A stretch of DNA of 64,000 nt. Source: Nitrospirota bacterium (GTDB taxonomy: Bacteria > Nitrospirota > JACRHL01). Below, piece after piece: positions 47,396 through 57,035 of this stretch; the first letter of the stretch is position 1, and each line of letters begins with the position of its first letter. The notes under the pieces are model-generated. The model did no database searches, was not told the DNA's origin, and worked only from the letters and a program-made list of their open reading frames with translations. The stretch is taken from NCBI GenBank assembly GCA_029881725.1, contig JAOUMB010000002.1:43398-107397 (forward strand), read 5' to 3'. The position numbers were made by a program, and so were the translations under genes.

Positions 47396-47399
<4 letters not shown>
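46329..47399 (+). CDS. obgE: GTPase ObgE/CgtA
   Basis: A 356-residue ribosome-assembly GTPase. The glycine-rich Obg fold is seen in GGPDGGDGGKGGDVVF and RGGMGGLGNQHFATSTRQTP, then the G domain with G1 GFPNAGKSTL near residue 168, G3 DIPGLIEGAHDGKGLG, and G4 AATKADA. ATG 46329 is chosen, though ATG 46335 is possible; the ORF-track start is inside the terminator. The stop overlaps proB by four bases. Confidence 0.97.
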
Positions 47400-48532
<1,133 letters not shown>

Positions 48533-48557
48533 TTGCGCCCCGCTCCGCGCGGCCCTG

Positions 48558-48577
48558 CGCGGAATTCCGCGTTTTTT
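48558..48577 (+). terminator. Terminator after proB
   Basis: Palindrome CGCGGAATTCCGCG followed by TTTTTT, 25 bases after the proB stop. The stem is short, so efficiency is uncertain. A TACAAT -10-like element at 48590 could start the next transcript. Confidence 0.65.
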
Positions 48578-48707
48578 CTCAAGTTCCGCTACAATGTTCT
48601 GAAGTCTGCATGACCGCCCGGAAACGGACGCGACACGGATCGTTGCGTCCCGGAAAACGTGTCATTGCCATTGACCCGTCCGGCCAAACGGCCGATGAAG
48701 GAGCGTT

Positions 48708-49802
48708 ATGGAACGGGTTCATTTTGACGTTATTGTTGTTGGCGCAGGTCCCGCAGGGGTCACGGCCGCCGCCGGAGTCGCACGTACCGGAGCCTCGGTG
48801 CTGCTGCTGGAAGCCGGGGCGTACGCCGGGGCCGAAAACTGGTCGGGCTGCGTCTATTTTGCCGAAAACCTCGTACATCCCGACGCCTTCGGGCCGGAGG
48901 CGATGGACGGCGCGCCGTTTGAACGGGCGGTGGTACGGCGGGGCATCGGGGCCACCGATGGCGACACCATGGTGGGCATGTCCCACCAGGACGCGTCCAC
49001 CTTCCAGCACTGCTACACGGTGCTGCGTCCGGCCTTCGATCCCTGGTGGGCGGAACGGGCCCGCCAATTGGGGGCCACGGTCATGCCGGGCACCACGGTC
49101 ACCTCGCTGATCCGCCGCGGCGGGCGCGTGGCGGGGGTCCATACGGAGCGGGGGCCCGCTTACGCCGACGTGGTCTTTCTGGCGGAAGGCGACGCGTCCC
49201 ATCTGGTGCGCTACGAGGGGCTGGAGCGGGTGCAGAGCCCGGACTTCATGCAGGGCGTGAAGGTGGTTCTGAACCTCCCGGCCTCCGAGATCGACCGCCG
49301 GTTCGGGCTGGCCCCCGGCGAAGGCGCGGCCTGGGAACTGATGGTGCGCAATCCGTCCCTGGCGGGGCGCAGCCTGCACCTGAACATGGGCGCCTTCCTG
49401 TATACCAACCGGGACTCCCTGTCGCTGGGCTATGTGGTGCCCCTGTCCAACCTGGCGAAGAACTTCAAGGGCAACCACGAGGACCTGCTGGCCTGGGTGC
49501 GTACCCTGCCGGGCATCGCCGAATACGTGGAGGGGGCGGAGGTATCCGCCTTCGGCACCAAACTGATCCGCACCGGCGGCCTGACCCAGGCGCCGATTCT
49601 GGTGGAGGACGGCCTGGCTGTGGGCGGCTCCGCCTGTGGCCTGGGCATCGACATCCCGTGCCCCAACTTTACCGGCCCCGCTTCCGCCACCGGCCTCTAT
49701 TTCGCCCAGGCGTTCCGCGACATGGCGCGCACCGGAAAGCCCCCCTCGGCGGCCAACCTGACCGCCCTGTATCTGGACCGCCTGCGCCAGTCCCGCTACT
49801 AG
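48708..49802 (+). CDS. ETF:quinone oxidoreductase (FixC-like) flavoprotein part; continues in-frame after TAG
   Basis: From ATG 48708 (AAGGAG site upstream) the frame encodes an FAD-binding dehydrogenase: FDVIVVGAGPAGVTAAAG (dinucleotide motif), GAYAGAENWSGCVY, later GLAVGGSACGLGIDIPCP. This is the ETF:quinone oxidoreductase or FixC flavoprotein core, 364 residues, which passes electrons from ETF to quinone. It stops at TAG 49800-49802, in the middle of the conserved tail (YLDRLRQSRY*KDADSLS); in FixC the equivalent runs on as ...S(Y/F)V-KDL.... The next long ORF is in the same frame 36 bases later, with no ribosome-binding site of its own, so both were probably one gene. Confidence 0.85.
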   Translation: MERVHFDVIVVGAGPAGVTAAAGVARTGASVLLLEAGAYAGAENWSGCVYFAENLVHPDAFGPEAMDGAPFERAVVRRGIGATDGDTMVGMSHQDASTFQHCYTVLRPAFDPWWAERARQLGATVMPGTTVTSLIRRGGRVAGVHTERGPAYADVVFLAEGDASHLVRYEGLERVQSPDFMQGVKVVLNLPASEIDRRFGLAPGEGAAWELMVRNPSLAGRSLHLNMGAFLYTNRDSLSLGYVVPLSNLAKNFKGNHEDLLAWVRTLPGIAEYVEGAEVSAFGTKLIRTGGLTQAPILVEDGLAVGGSACGLGIDIPCPNFTGPASATGLYFAQAFRDMARTGKPPSAANLTALYLDRLRQSRY

Positions 49803-49838
49803 AAAGACGCCGATTCCCTGTCCGAATGGCCGCACTTC

Positions 49839-52800
49839 ATGGAGTCGAGCCGCAACCTGTTCGGCAGTTCCGTGGATCTGGCCTGCGGCAAGGTACGCTA
49901 CATGACCGCCCGCGAACCGCAATGGAAGCGGTGGTGGCTGGTGGGCCGCTTTATGCGCGGCTACTACGCGCCGAAAACCGCCGCGCGGCTGCTTGGCGAC
50001 ACCCTGAAAATGGCAGCCTCCCTGCGGCTGGACAAATCCGTTTCCAAGGCGCTCACCTTCAAAACCGTGGGCGGTTGGGTGAGCAACTCGTTCGGCCCCG
50101 GAGCGCGGCCTCCGAAGGGCTTCCGCCTGGAGATGCGCTCCGCGGGCGAGCGCAAGGAAATCAGCGATCTTCCGATCGGCGTGCGGGGCATGGTTTCGCG
50201 CATGACCCCCTCCCTGTCGCGGGCCCTGGCGGCCGTGTACCGCAACGACACCACCCCCATCGAAAAACGCCTGGGCGAAGCGGTGGGGCACGTGGTGTCC
50301 GGCCTGCGCCTGAGTGACATGCTGATCGGCCTGCTGGCCGGAGCGGTGTCCGGGGCATGCGCCCTGGGAAGCGCCGTGATCGATCTGCTGCGCTATTACG
50401 TATTCAAGGTGTCCGCCGCCAAAATGCTGGCCGAACGGGTCACCGCCGACAGTGCCCGCATCAAGGATCAGCGGGAGTTGACCGCCGCCCCGGCGGACCT
50501 GACCATGGCCGGACGGCTGGCCACCAACACCTATCAGGAGGGTTCCGCAGCCCACATCCGCGTGCTGTGGCCCGATACCCTGCCGGAACACGGCCAGTTG
50601 GCGGACGCCCCCTACTGGTCCGTCTGCCCCGCCGGGGTATATGCCTTTGAGCCGTCCCTGGCCGGACACGGGGAGGCCACCGTCAACTGGGAAAACTGCA
50701 TCAAGTGCGAGTCGTGCTGGCAGTCGGCCGGAGCCGGCGTGCGCTGGGGCCGCCATACCGACCACCGGCTGATCTACCGCCCGGACACCCCGGCCCTGGA
50801 CCTGATCATGCCGCACGCCGAGTCCACCACCCATGCGCCGCACACGGAAACCACCGCCGCGCTTCCGGAACAGGCCCGGGGCGGCATCCACGCAGAGCCG
50901 CTCAAGGAGGTGGCGCGCCTGGCCCAGAGCGCCCACGCGGCCCTGACCCAGTTTGAAATTGCCGCCGCCAACGTTCCACGGGTGGCCGACGCCACCCGTC
51001 TGGAATGGCCGCGCCGCACCGGAGACGCCTCGGTACACCGCCTGCGGGCCCTGGAAACGGAGTTGACCGGCTCGGAAATCCTGCTGCTTCCCATGCGGGC
51101 CGGACTGGCCCACTCCCCGTTCACCGATCTGGCCCAGGCGCTGGCCGACGAGGGCGAAAGCCTGTCCGGGCACCTGCGCAACGGCGATCTGTTCGAAGCG
51201 GTTGCTTCCGCCCGGAGGGTGCGCGAAACCGCCGTGGCGGAGTTGTTTTCCGTGCTCGGCATCGATCCCCCCGGGGGCCCGGTGAACCTCACCCCGATGG
51301 CCGACCCGTTCGCCCCGGGAGCGGTGGAATCCGCCCTGCGCCAGCGGTTCCCGGACACCCGTATCAAGGAGTGGGAGCGGTACGGTCTGGAAGGGGCTGC
51401 CGCCCGTGAACTGGCGGACCACTTTAACGATCTGACCACCCCGACGGCGGAGCAGCCGCTGCCGGCGGACACCCTGGCCCACTTGCGTGCGTGGAGTTCC
51501 ATCCACGCGGGGGTGGCGACCCTGGGGCTGGCGCGCATCGCCGCGCGCAGCGCCACCGGCAATGCCAACGCGGTGCTGATGGACGGCTCCGGCCTGAGCG
51601 CCTCCCCGGATGGCGGCAACACTCGTCTGAGCGGCACCCTGGTTCTGGTTCCCGCCGCCTTGGGCGGTGATCTGATCATCACCCGGGACGGGCACGCCCA
51701 CACGGTTTCCGGCGACGATCCGGGACTGTCCCGCCGCAAGGTGGCGGCGGGCGGCCTGCACCCGGCGGGCTTCGAGACCATCCAGGTGGACGTGACCGTG
51801 CCCGCGGCGAAATCCAGATCGACCCACGCCGGGCTGCGCACCTTCCTTGCCTACGGCTACGGAACCATTGCCCTGGGCGCGGGCGACTATCTGGCGCGGC
51901 GTTCCCTGGAGCAGGGCCTGGGCCGCATCCAGTTCCCGGGTCAGATGAAAGACACCCAGGGGCACGACGGCGTGGCCAAGTTCGGCGCCGTCAAGGCGCT
52001 GGTGGCGCGCACCCTGGCCTGGCGCGGCCTGACCGCCGCCGTGGTGGAGCATACCAGCGGCCAGCCGGATCTGGCCGCCGCCGTGGCGGCCCTGGCCTTC
52101 TGCCCCAAAAACGGCCGCATGTCCTACGACGCCGGGCAGACCTTTGGCGGCACCGGCTACTCGGAGGACGACCTGCTGGCCCGGTTTTACCGCGACAGTT
52201 CGGTGTTTCCGTTCCTGGCCCCCGGCCACGGGGCGGTAGCGCGCGTGGCTTCGGAGTGGCGTGGTGACCGCTCCATTCCGCTGGCGGCCCGCCTCATCCC
52301 GGAAGCGGCCAGTGCCTTTGCACAGCTGGCCGAAGGACCGTTCAGCGACGAAGTGCAGCGCTGGCAGCGTGCCGCCGCCCAGGTGGACCGGCTGGAGGCC
52401 GACAATGGCATCGCCCGCGAGGCCACCGTGCTGGCCGTCGCCCTGTTCCACATGCTGACCGGGGCCGGCAGGGATCTGACCGCCGGACAGCCGGTGGAAG
52501 ATCAGTCCGCCCTGCTGCGGGTGCTGCTGGCGGAACTGGAGCAGATGGTCCGGCAGGCCACCACCCTGCCCGGCGCGGGCGCCCCGGCCACCGTCGCCCA
52601 TTTTCCCGAAATCCCCGACCGGGATCCGATTGCGCTTCCCATCTCTTACGCACAATTGGTGGAACGGGACGACCCTTATTCCTCCGGCGATTTCCTGCTT
52701 GGAAAGGACGTGGGCCAGCCGCGCTTCATCCCGGAAATCCAGCTTCACGACCTGGAACTGCGCGACAAGTGGGAGCACTGCTACCACTGGTTCCTGGAGC

Positions 52801-55800
52801 GGTGCGGCAGGATTCCGGGCGGCTCCGCACCGGATGGGGACGGCTTCTACGAACACTACATCGAGCGCATCCACAGCATTCCGCCGGACATGCTGGAAGG
52901 GTTCAAGGAACACGGCTTCTTCTGCACCGTGGTGCCCAAGGAACTGGACGGCTTGGGGTGGCGCAAGATCGGTTACTACCTGCTGGTGTCCGGGGCCATG
53001 CGCCACGGAGACGCCTCCCTGTCCCTGTTGATCATGGCCAGCACCAGCATCGGCATCACCCCGGTGCTGATCGGCCTGGGCAAGGAGGTGCCACTGGTAT
53101 CCGGCGAACTGAGCGCCTTCGCCAGCGAGCCGGCCCGGCTTGGGGACATCCAGAAGGGGCTGGACGCCATCGTCAAGAACCTCGACCGGCCCGACCCGGG
53201 GAAGCTGGAACGGGATTTCAAGAAGCTGCTGGACAAGGTGGACGGGCTGCGCAAGACCAAGGTGGTCAAATACCTGGCGCAGAATTTCCTGAAGGCCTTT
53301 TATACCGCCGCCCTGGCGGGCCAACGGCGTGATTTTTCGGCCTTTGCCGACGGCCTGCGCCAGGCGCAGCCGCTGCTGGCCAAACTGCCGGAAACCGTGC
53401 GTCACGCGCTGGACGAACTGCCGCGCCGGGAGCGCGCCCACCAGTTTTTCCTGCGCGGCATGAGCCACGGCGGTGTGGCGGCGTTCGCCCTGACCGAACC
53501 CACGGCGGGATCGGACTCCGGCGGGGTCACCACCACCGGCCACCTCAAATCGGCCACGGTGGAGCCGTTGCCCGACGGGCGTTTCCGGTTCGAGATCGAC
53601 GGCAACGAGCGGTTCCTGCTGGATGCGGACCGCATCGAGTTCAAGGACCGTTCCATGCTGTACAAGCTGGCGGACGGCACCCTGGCACCGGTGTCCACGG
53701 CCACCTATGACTACCAGACGGATCAGGGCGTGCGCACGGTGAAGATCGGCGGCAAGGACCTGCCGTTTCACGACATCGCCCAGGTGCGCGAAGGCAACGT
53801 CTACGAGTTTTATGAGCTCACCGGCGCCAAGATGTGGATCACCAACGGCCGCGTCTGCACCCACCTGTCCATGTATGTGAAGACCGACGAGGGCATTACC
53901 GGCCTGATGGTCGATCGCCACGCGGAAGGGCTGATCATCGGCCGCGACGAGGACAAGATGGGCCAGCAGGGGTCGCCCACCAACGAAATCGCCATCGACC
54001 GGGCGCGGGTGCCGCGCGAAGGGGTGATCGGCTACGAGGGGCATGGACAGGTCAATGCCCTGGACACCCTCAACGTGGGACGTTGCGGCTTGGCCACGGC
54101 CAGTGTGGTGATGGGCCGCCGCATGCTGGTGGAAGCCCTGAAGCGCATGCCGGACCACCCGGACCGGGAACGGGTGCTGGCGGAATGCTCCGCCCGCATC
54201 TTCGCCACCGAATCGCTGGTGTTCCATCTGATCGGCCGCTTCGACAACCACCACACCGAATCGCTGCGCATGGAAAGCGCCATCGCCAAATACGCGTGCT
54301 CCGAGATGTTCCACGATGTGCTGGATCGCATCGAAGGGCTGTGGGGACCGGCGGGGCAGACCCGTGACGAATTGCTGGAGAAGGCGCGCCGCGACGCCCG
54401 CATTCTCAACATCTACGAAGGCACCAACGAGGTCCAGCGGTTCCTGATCCTGCGGGAACTGGCCGGCATGATCAAAACCTGGGCGCCGGTTGAGATTCCC
54501 GAGGACGACGCCTTCGGGGTGCGCATGGCCCATCACAAGGAACGCCTGCGCCGCTATGTGGCCGAGGCGGACGACCGGCTGGGCGACTCCCTGTGGCTGG
54601 ACGCGGCCATTCAGCCCGCCTTCTTCCCGCTGGCGGAGATGGCCGGAGAACTGTACCAGTTGGATACGGTGATCTACCGGCTGCGCTGGCTGGACGAACA
54701 GCGGGCCGCGCTGGGCGACTATGCCACCACCATGATCGCCGTGGGCGAACGGGCCGCCGAACAATGCCTGGATCGGCTGGAGGAACTGGCGGCGCGTTAC
54801 GAACAGGGGCGCCGGGCGGCCCTGGACAGCCGCTATCCCGCCGAGGTCGTGGCCTCCGACGCCGCCATGCAGGAGCGCAGCGCGCAAACCCCGCCGGTCG
54901 GCGTGCTGAACCTGGATATGACCATCACCTGCCTGGTGCGCCCCGCCGCCGTGGTCTCCCCCCGGCCCCGGCTGGACGATCTGGGGCAGATTGCGGAGCG
55001 GGTGTGGCAGATGCACCCGGCCGATGAAGCCGCGCTGGCCACGGCCCTGGAGATTGCCGCCCGCGCCCATGGACGGGTGACCGTACAGGCGGTCTCCTGC
55101 GGCGGGGCACAGGGCGAACAGATGCTGCGCGACGCGCTGGCCGCCGGGGCGGAAAGCGCCACCCTGCTGCCGATTCCCGCTCACGCCACCCCGGCCGAGT
55201 GGGCCACCGCCCTGAAGGGCGTCAAGGGCGCCCGATGGGGTGATCTGGTGGTGTGCGGGAAGAACGGCGCGGATGGGGAATCACCCATTGGCGCCGCCGT
55301 CGCCGCCGCACTGGTGGCCAACTACCTTGAGTCCCCCTCCGTCGGTGTGACCGATGGTGGTGACGCACTTACCGATGCCAACGGCCAAGTTCTGGGGCCG
55401 AATACAGTGGTCTGCATGGACCGGGTGGGCGCCAGGGTCAACGCCACGGTCAGTGGCCGTGTGGTTGCGGGTAATGCGGGGATTGCCCGCCCCACCGTGG
55501 ACATGGAGCCGGCGCGGGTGGCGTTCTCCCATCGGGAGGGCACCCCCGCCGCGGGCCAGGTGGCCACCACCCCGACCGCGGCAGCCAGCCGCTTGATGGC
55601 CCTGGCGGATGCCGTTCGTCAACACGTGGCAGACCCGGTTTCCGGGACCATGGGCAAAGCCCCCCGGCCGGGCGGCGATGGGATTTGGGCCTTCGCCCAG
55701 GCCCACGAAACCCGGGGCGCCCTGGCCGCCTTTGGCGCGGCGGTGCAGTTGGGCAAGACGCTGGGAATTCCGGCCCGGGCCTTGGTCACCGGTTCGGAGG

Positions 55801-57035
55801 ACGGCATTCGCGCCGTGGCGGGACTCGCCCGGGATGCGGGGATCAGTTCGTGTCACGCGGTGAATACCGATGGAGCGGCCCTGTCCTTTTCCGGTGCCCG
55901 CAAACTGGTTTCGACGGTGATCGGGGACCACCCGGAACCCTGCCGCGTGGTTGCCCCCCGTGCCTGGGGTCCGGCCCTTGCGGCAGCGGGCGCCAACGGC
56001 CCGGCGGTGATGCTGTTCGGTGTCACCGGCATTGAGGGCAAGGGCGCCACCCTGAAGCTGGTACGGCCCGCCTACGACGACAAGCTGGTCCAGATGGCCC
56101 ACGTGGAACCGGCACGAGGGCTTTTGTTCACCGTTGCCGACAGTGCCGACTTCGGTCTGGCCGGACCGGTAACCAACTTCGCCCTCACCCGCGACGAAGC
56201 CGCAGTGGGTCCGGATGATCTGGACCCCACCTTCGTGCTGCCGGTGGATACGCTGGCCAATGCGGATGTGATCGTGGATGTGGGGTACGGCGCGGGAAGC
56301 GACGCGGGCCTCCGCCTGGCCAATGATCTGGTCGCGGCACTCAAGGCCATGGGCCTGTCTCCGCACCTGGGCGCAACCCGCAAGATCACCCAGGGCCTCG
56401 GATTGATGGGGCTGGACCACCAGATCGGTCAGACCGGACTGCGCGTCAATCCCCAGATCCTGTTTGCGCTGGGAATCTCCGGGGCACCGCAGCACGTGGA
56501 CTATATCGGCGGACGGGCCCAGGTTTTCGCATTCAACCGCGATCCGGACGCCCCGTTGATGAGCATGCGCAAGCCGGGAGTCACCGTGCATCCGGTGGCC
56601 GGGGATCTGTTCGCCACGGTTCCCGAATTGATCCGGGCCTTACGCGGCGGCCCGGAGCCAGGCCCCACCAGCCCCGGCCCGAAAACCCGTAAACCGGAAC
56701 CTCAAACAGCCGTCGCGGAGCCTTCCGTCGCCGAGGCGCCCGTTGCGGAGGAAGCGGTTACGGGTGAGGGACCAACTGAATCCCCGGTAGTTTCGGTGGA
56801 CGCAGAGGAAACCCCACAGGTCACCGAGACGCCAGAGAAGGCGACTACCCGCAAGCGCCCCGCTCCGGATGGATCGGCCAAGAAGGCCCCGGTCAAAAAA
56901 TCACCGGCCAAAAAGGCCCCGGCCAAAACCGGGACCGACGCTGCGGTGAAAAAGAAGCCCGCCACCAAGGGAACCAAGCCCGCCTCTGGCAAGACCGGCG
57001 CAGCCAAGCCAAAGGGCCCGAAAAAGAAAGACTAG
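49839..57035 (+). CDS. Giant fusion: ETF-QO tail/ferredoxin + two acyl-CoA dehydrogenase modules + EtfB + EtfA + basic tail
   Basis: A 2,398-residue frame. In order, with rough residues: FixC tail and membrane-type helices (1-190), [4Fe-4S] domain CPAGVY...CIKCESC (260-305), a degenerate acyl-CoA dehydrogenase-like module (350-920, with AGQTFGGTGYSEDDLL but FPFLAPGHG where the catalytic Glu loop should be), a second dehydrogenase (930-1665) with ALTEPTAGSDSGG, GAKMWITNG and the catalytic Glu in NIYEGTNEVQ, EtfB-like (1690-1900), EtfA with FAD-binding KITQGLGLMGLDHQIGQTG and GISGAPQH (1950-2270), and a Pro/Lys/Ala-rich basic tail. Each part is normally a separate gene product. Together they would take electrons from an acyl-CoA to quinone in one chain. 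The in-frame TAG upstream complicates this. Confidence 0.85.
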   Translation: MESSRNLFGSSVDLACGKVRYMTAREPQWKRWWLVGRFMRGYYAPKTAARLLGDTLKMAASLRLDKSVSKALTFKTVGGWVSNSFGPGARPPKGFRLEMRSAGERKEISDLPIGVRGMVSRMTPSLSRALAAVYRNDTTPIEKRLGEAVGHVVSGLRLSDMLIGLLAGAVSGACALGSAVIDLLRYYVFKVSAAKMLAERVTADSARIKDQRELTAAPADLTMAGRLATNTYQEGSAAHIRVLWPDTLPEHGQLADAPYWSVCPAGVYAFEPSLAGHGEATVNWENCIKCESCWQSAGAGVRWGRHTDHRLIYRPDTPALDLIMPHAESTTHAPHTETTAALPEQARGGIHAEPLKEVARLAQSAHAALTQFEIAAANVPRVADATRLEWPRRTGDASVHRLRALETELTGSEILLLPMRAGLAHSPFTDLAQALADEGESLSGHLRNGDLFEAVASARRVRETAVAELFSVLGIDPPGGPVNLTPMADPFAPGAVESALRQRFPDTRIKEWERYGLEGAAARELADHFNDLTTPTAEQPLPADTLAHLRAWSSIHAGVATLGLARIAARSATGNANAVLMDGSGLSASPDGGNTRLSGTLVLVPAALGGDLIITRDGHAHTVSGDDPGLSRRKVAAGGLHPAGFETIQVDVTVPAAKSRSTHAGLRTFLAYGYGTIALGAGDYLARRSLEQGLGRIQFPGQMKDTQGHDGVAKFGAVKALVARTLAWRGLTAAVVEHTSGQPDLAAAVAALAFCPKNGRMSYDAGQTFGGTGYSEDDLLARFYRDSSVFPFLAPGHGAVARVASEWRGDRSIPLAARLIPEAASAFAQLAEGPFSDEVQRWQRAAAQVDRLEADNGIAREATVLAVALFHMLTGAGRDLTAGQPVEDQSALLRVLLAELEQMVRQATTLPGAGAPATVAHFPEIPDRDPIALPISYAQLVERDDPYSSGDFLLGKDVGQPRFIPEIQLHDLELRDKWEHCYHWFLERCGRIPGGSAPDGDGFYEHYIERIHSIPPDMLEGFKEHGFFCTVVPKELDGLGWRKIGYYLLVSGAMRHGDASLSLLIMASTSIGITPVLIGLGKEVPLVSGELSAFASEPARLGDIQKGLDAIVKNLDRPDPGKLERDFKKLLDKVDGLRKTKVVKYLAQNFLKAFYTAALAGQRRDFSAFADGLRQAQPLLAKLPETVRHALDELPRRERAHQFFLRGMSHGGVAAFALTEPTAGSDSGGVTTTGHLKSATVEPLPDGRFRFEIDGNERFLLDADRIEFKDRSMLYKLADGTLAPVSTATYDYQTDQGVRTVKIGGKDLPFHDIAQVREGNVYEFYELTGAKMWITNGRVCTHLSMYVKTDEGITGLMVDRHAEGLIIGRDEDKMGQQGSPTNEIAIDRARVPREGVIGYEGHGQVNALDTLNVGRCGLATASVVMGRRMLVEALKRMPDHPDRERVLAECSARIFATESLVFHLIGRFDNHHTESLRMESAIAKYACSEMFHDVLDRIEGLWGPAGQTRDELLEKARRDARILNIYEGTNEVQRFLILRELAGMIKTWAPVEIPEDDAFGVRMAHHKERLRRYVAEADDRLGDSLWLDAAIQPAFFPLAEMAGELYQLDTVIYRLRWLDEQRAALGDYATTMIAVGERAAEQCLDRLEELAARYEQGRRAALDSRYPAEVVASDAAMQERSAQTPPVGVLNLDMTITCLVRPAAVVSPRPRLDDLGQIAERVWQMHPADEAALATALEIAARAHGRVTVQAVSCGGAQGEQMLRDALAAGAESATLLPIPAHATPAEWATALKGVKGARWGDLVVCGKNGADGESPIGAAVAAALVANYLESPSVGVTDGGDALTDANGQVLGPNTVVCMDRVGARVNATVSGRVVAGNAGIARPTVDMEPARVAFSHREGTPAAGQVATTPTAAASRLMALADAVRQHVADPVSGTMGKAPRPGGDGIWAFAQAHETRGALAAFGAAVQLGKTLGIPARALVTGSEDGIRAVAGLARDAGISSCHAVNTDGAALSFSGARKLVSTVIGDHPEPCRVVAPRAWGPALAAAGANGPAVMLFGVTGIEGKGATLKLVRPAYDDKLVQMAHVEPARGLLFTVADSADFGLAGPVTNFALTRDEAAVGPDDLDPTFVLPVDTLANADVIVDVGYGAGSDAGLRLANDLVAALKAMGLSPHLGATRKITQGLGLMGLDHQIGQTGLRVNPQILFALGISGAPQHVDYIGGRAQVFAFNRDPDAPLMSMRKPGVTVHPVAGDLFATVPELIRALRGGPEPGPTSPGPKTRKPEPQTAVAEPSVAEAPVAEEAVTGEGPTESPVVSVDAEETPQVTETPEKATTRKRPAPDGSAKKAPVKKSPAKKAPAKTGTDAAVKKKPATKGTKPASGKTGAAKPKGPKKKD

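Noticed and set aside
49800-49802. TAG read as pyrrolysine
   Set aside because: No PYLIS-like structure or pyl genes seen, and the position aligns with an ordinary residue in FixC; mutation, error or gene split are simpler.
48579-55184. 2,201-aa minus-strand ORF opposite the fusion gene
   Set aside because: His/Gln/Gly-rich composition typical of antisense frames in GC-rich DNA, with no recognisable domain; the plus frame has many conserved motifs.
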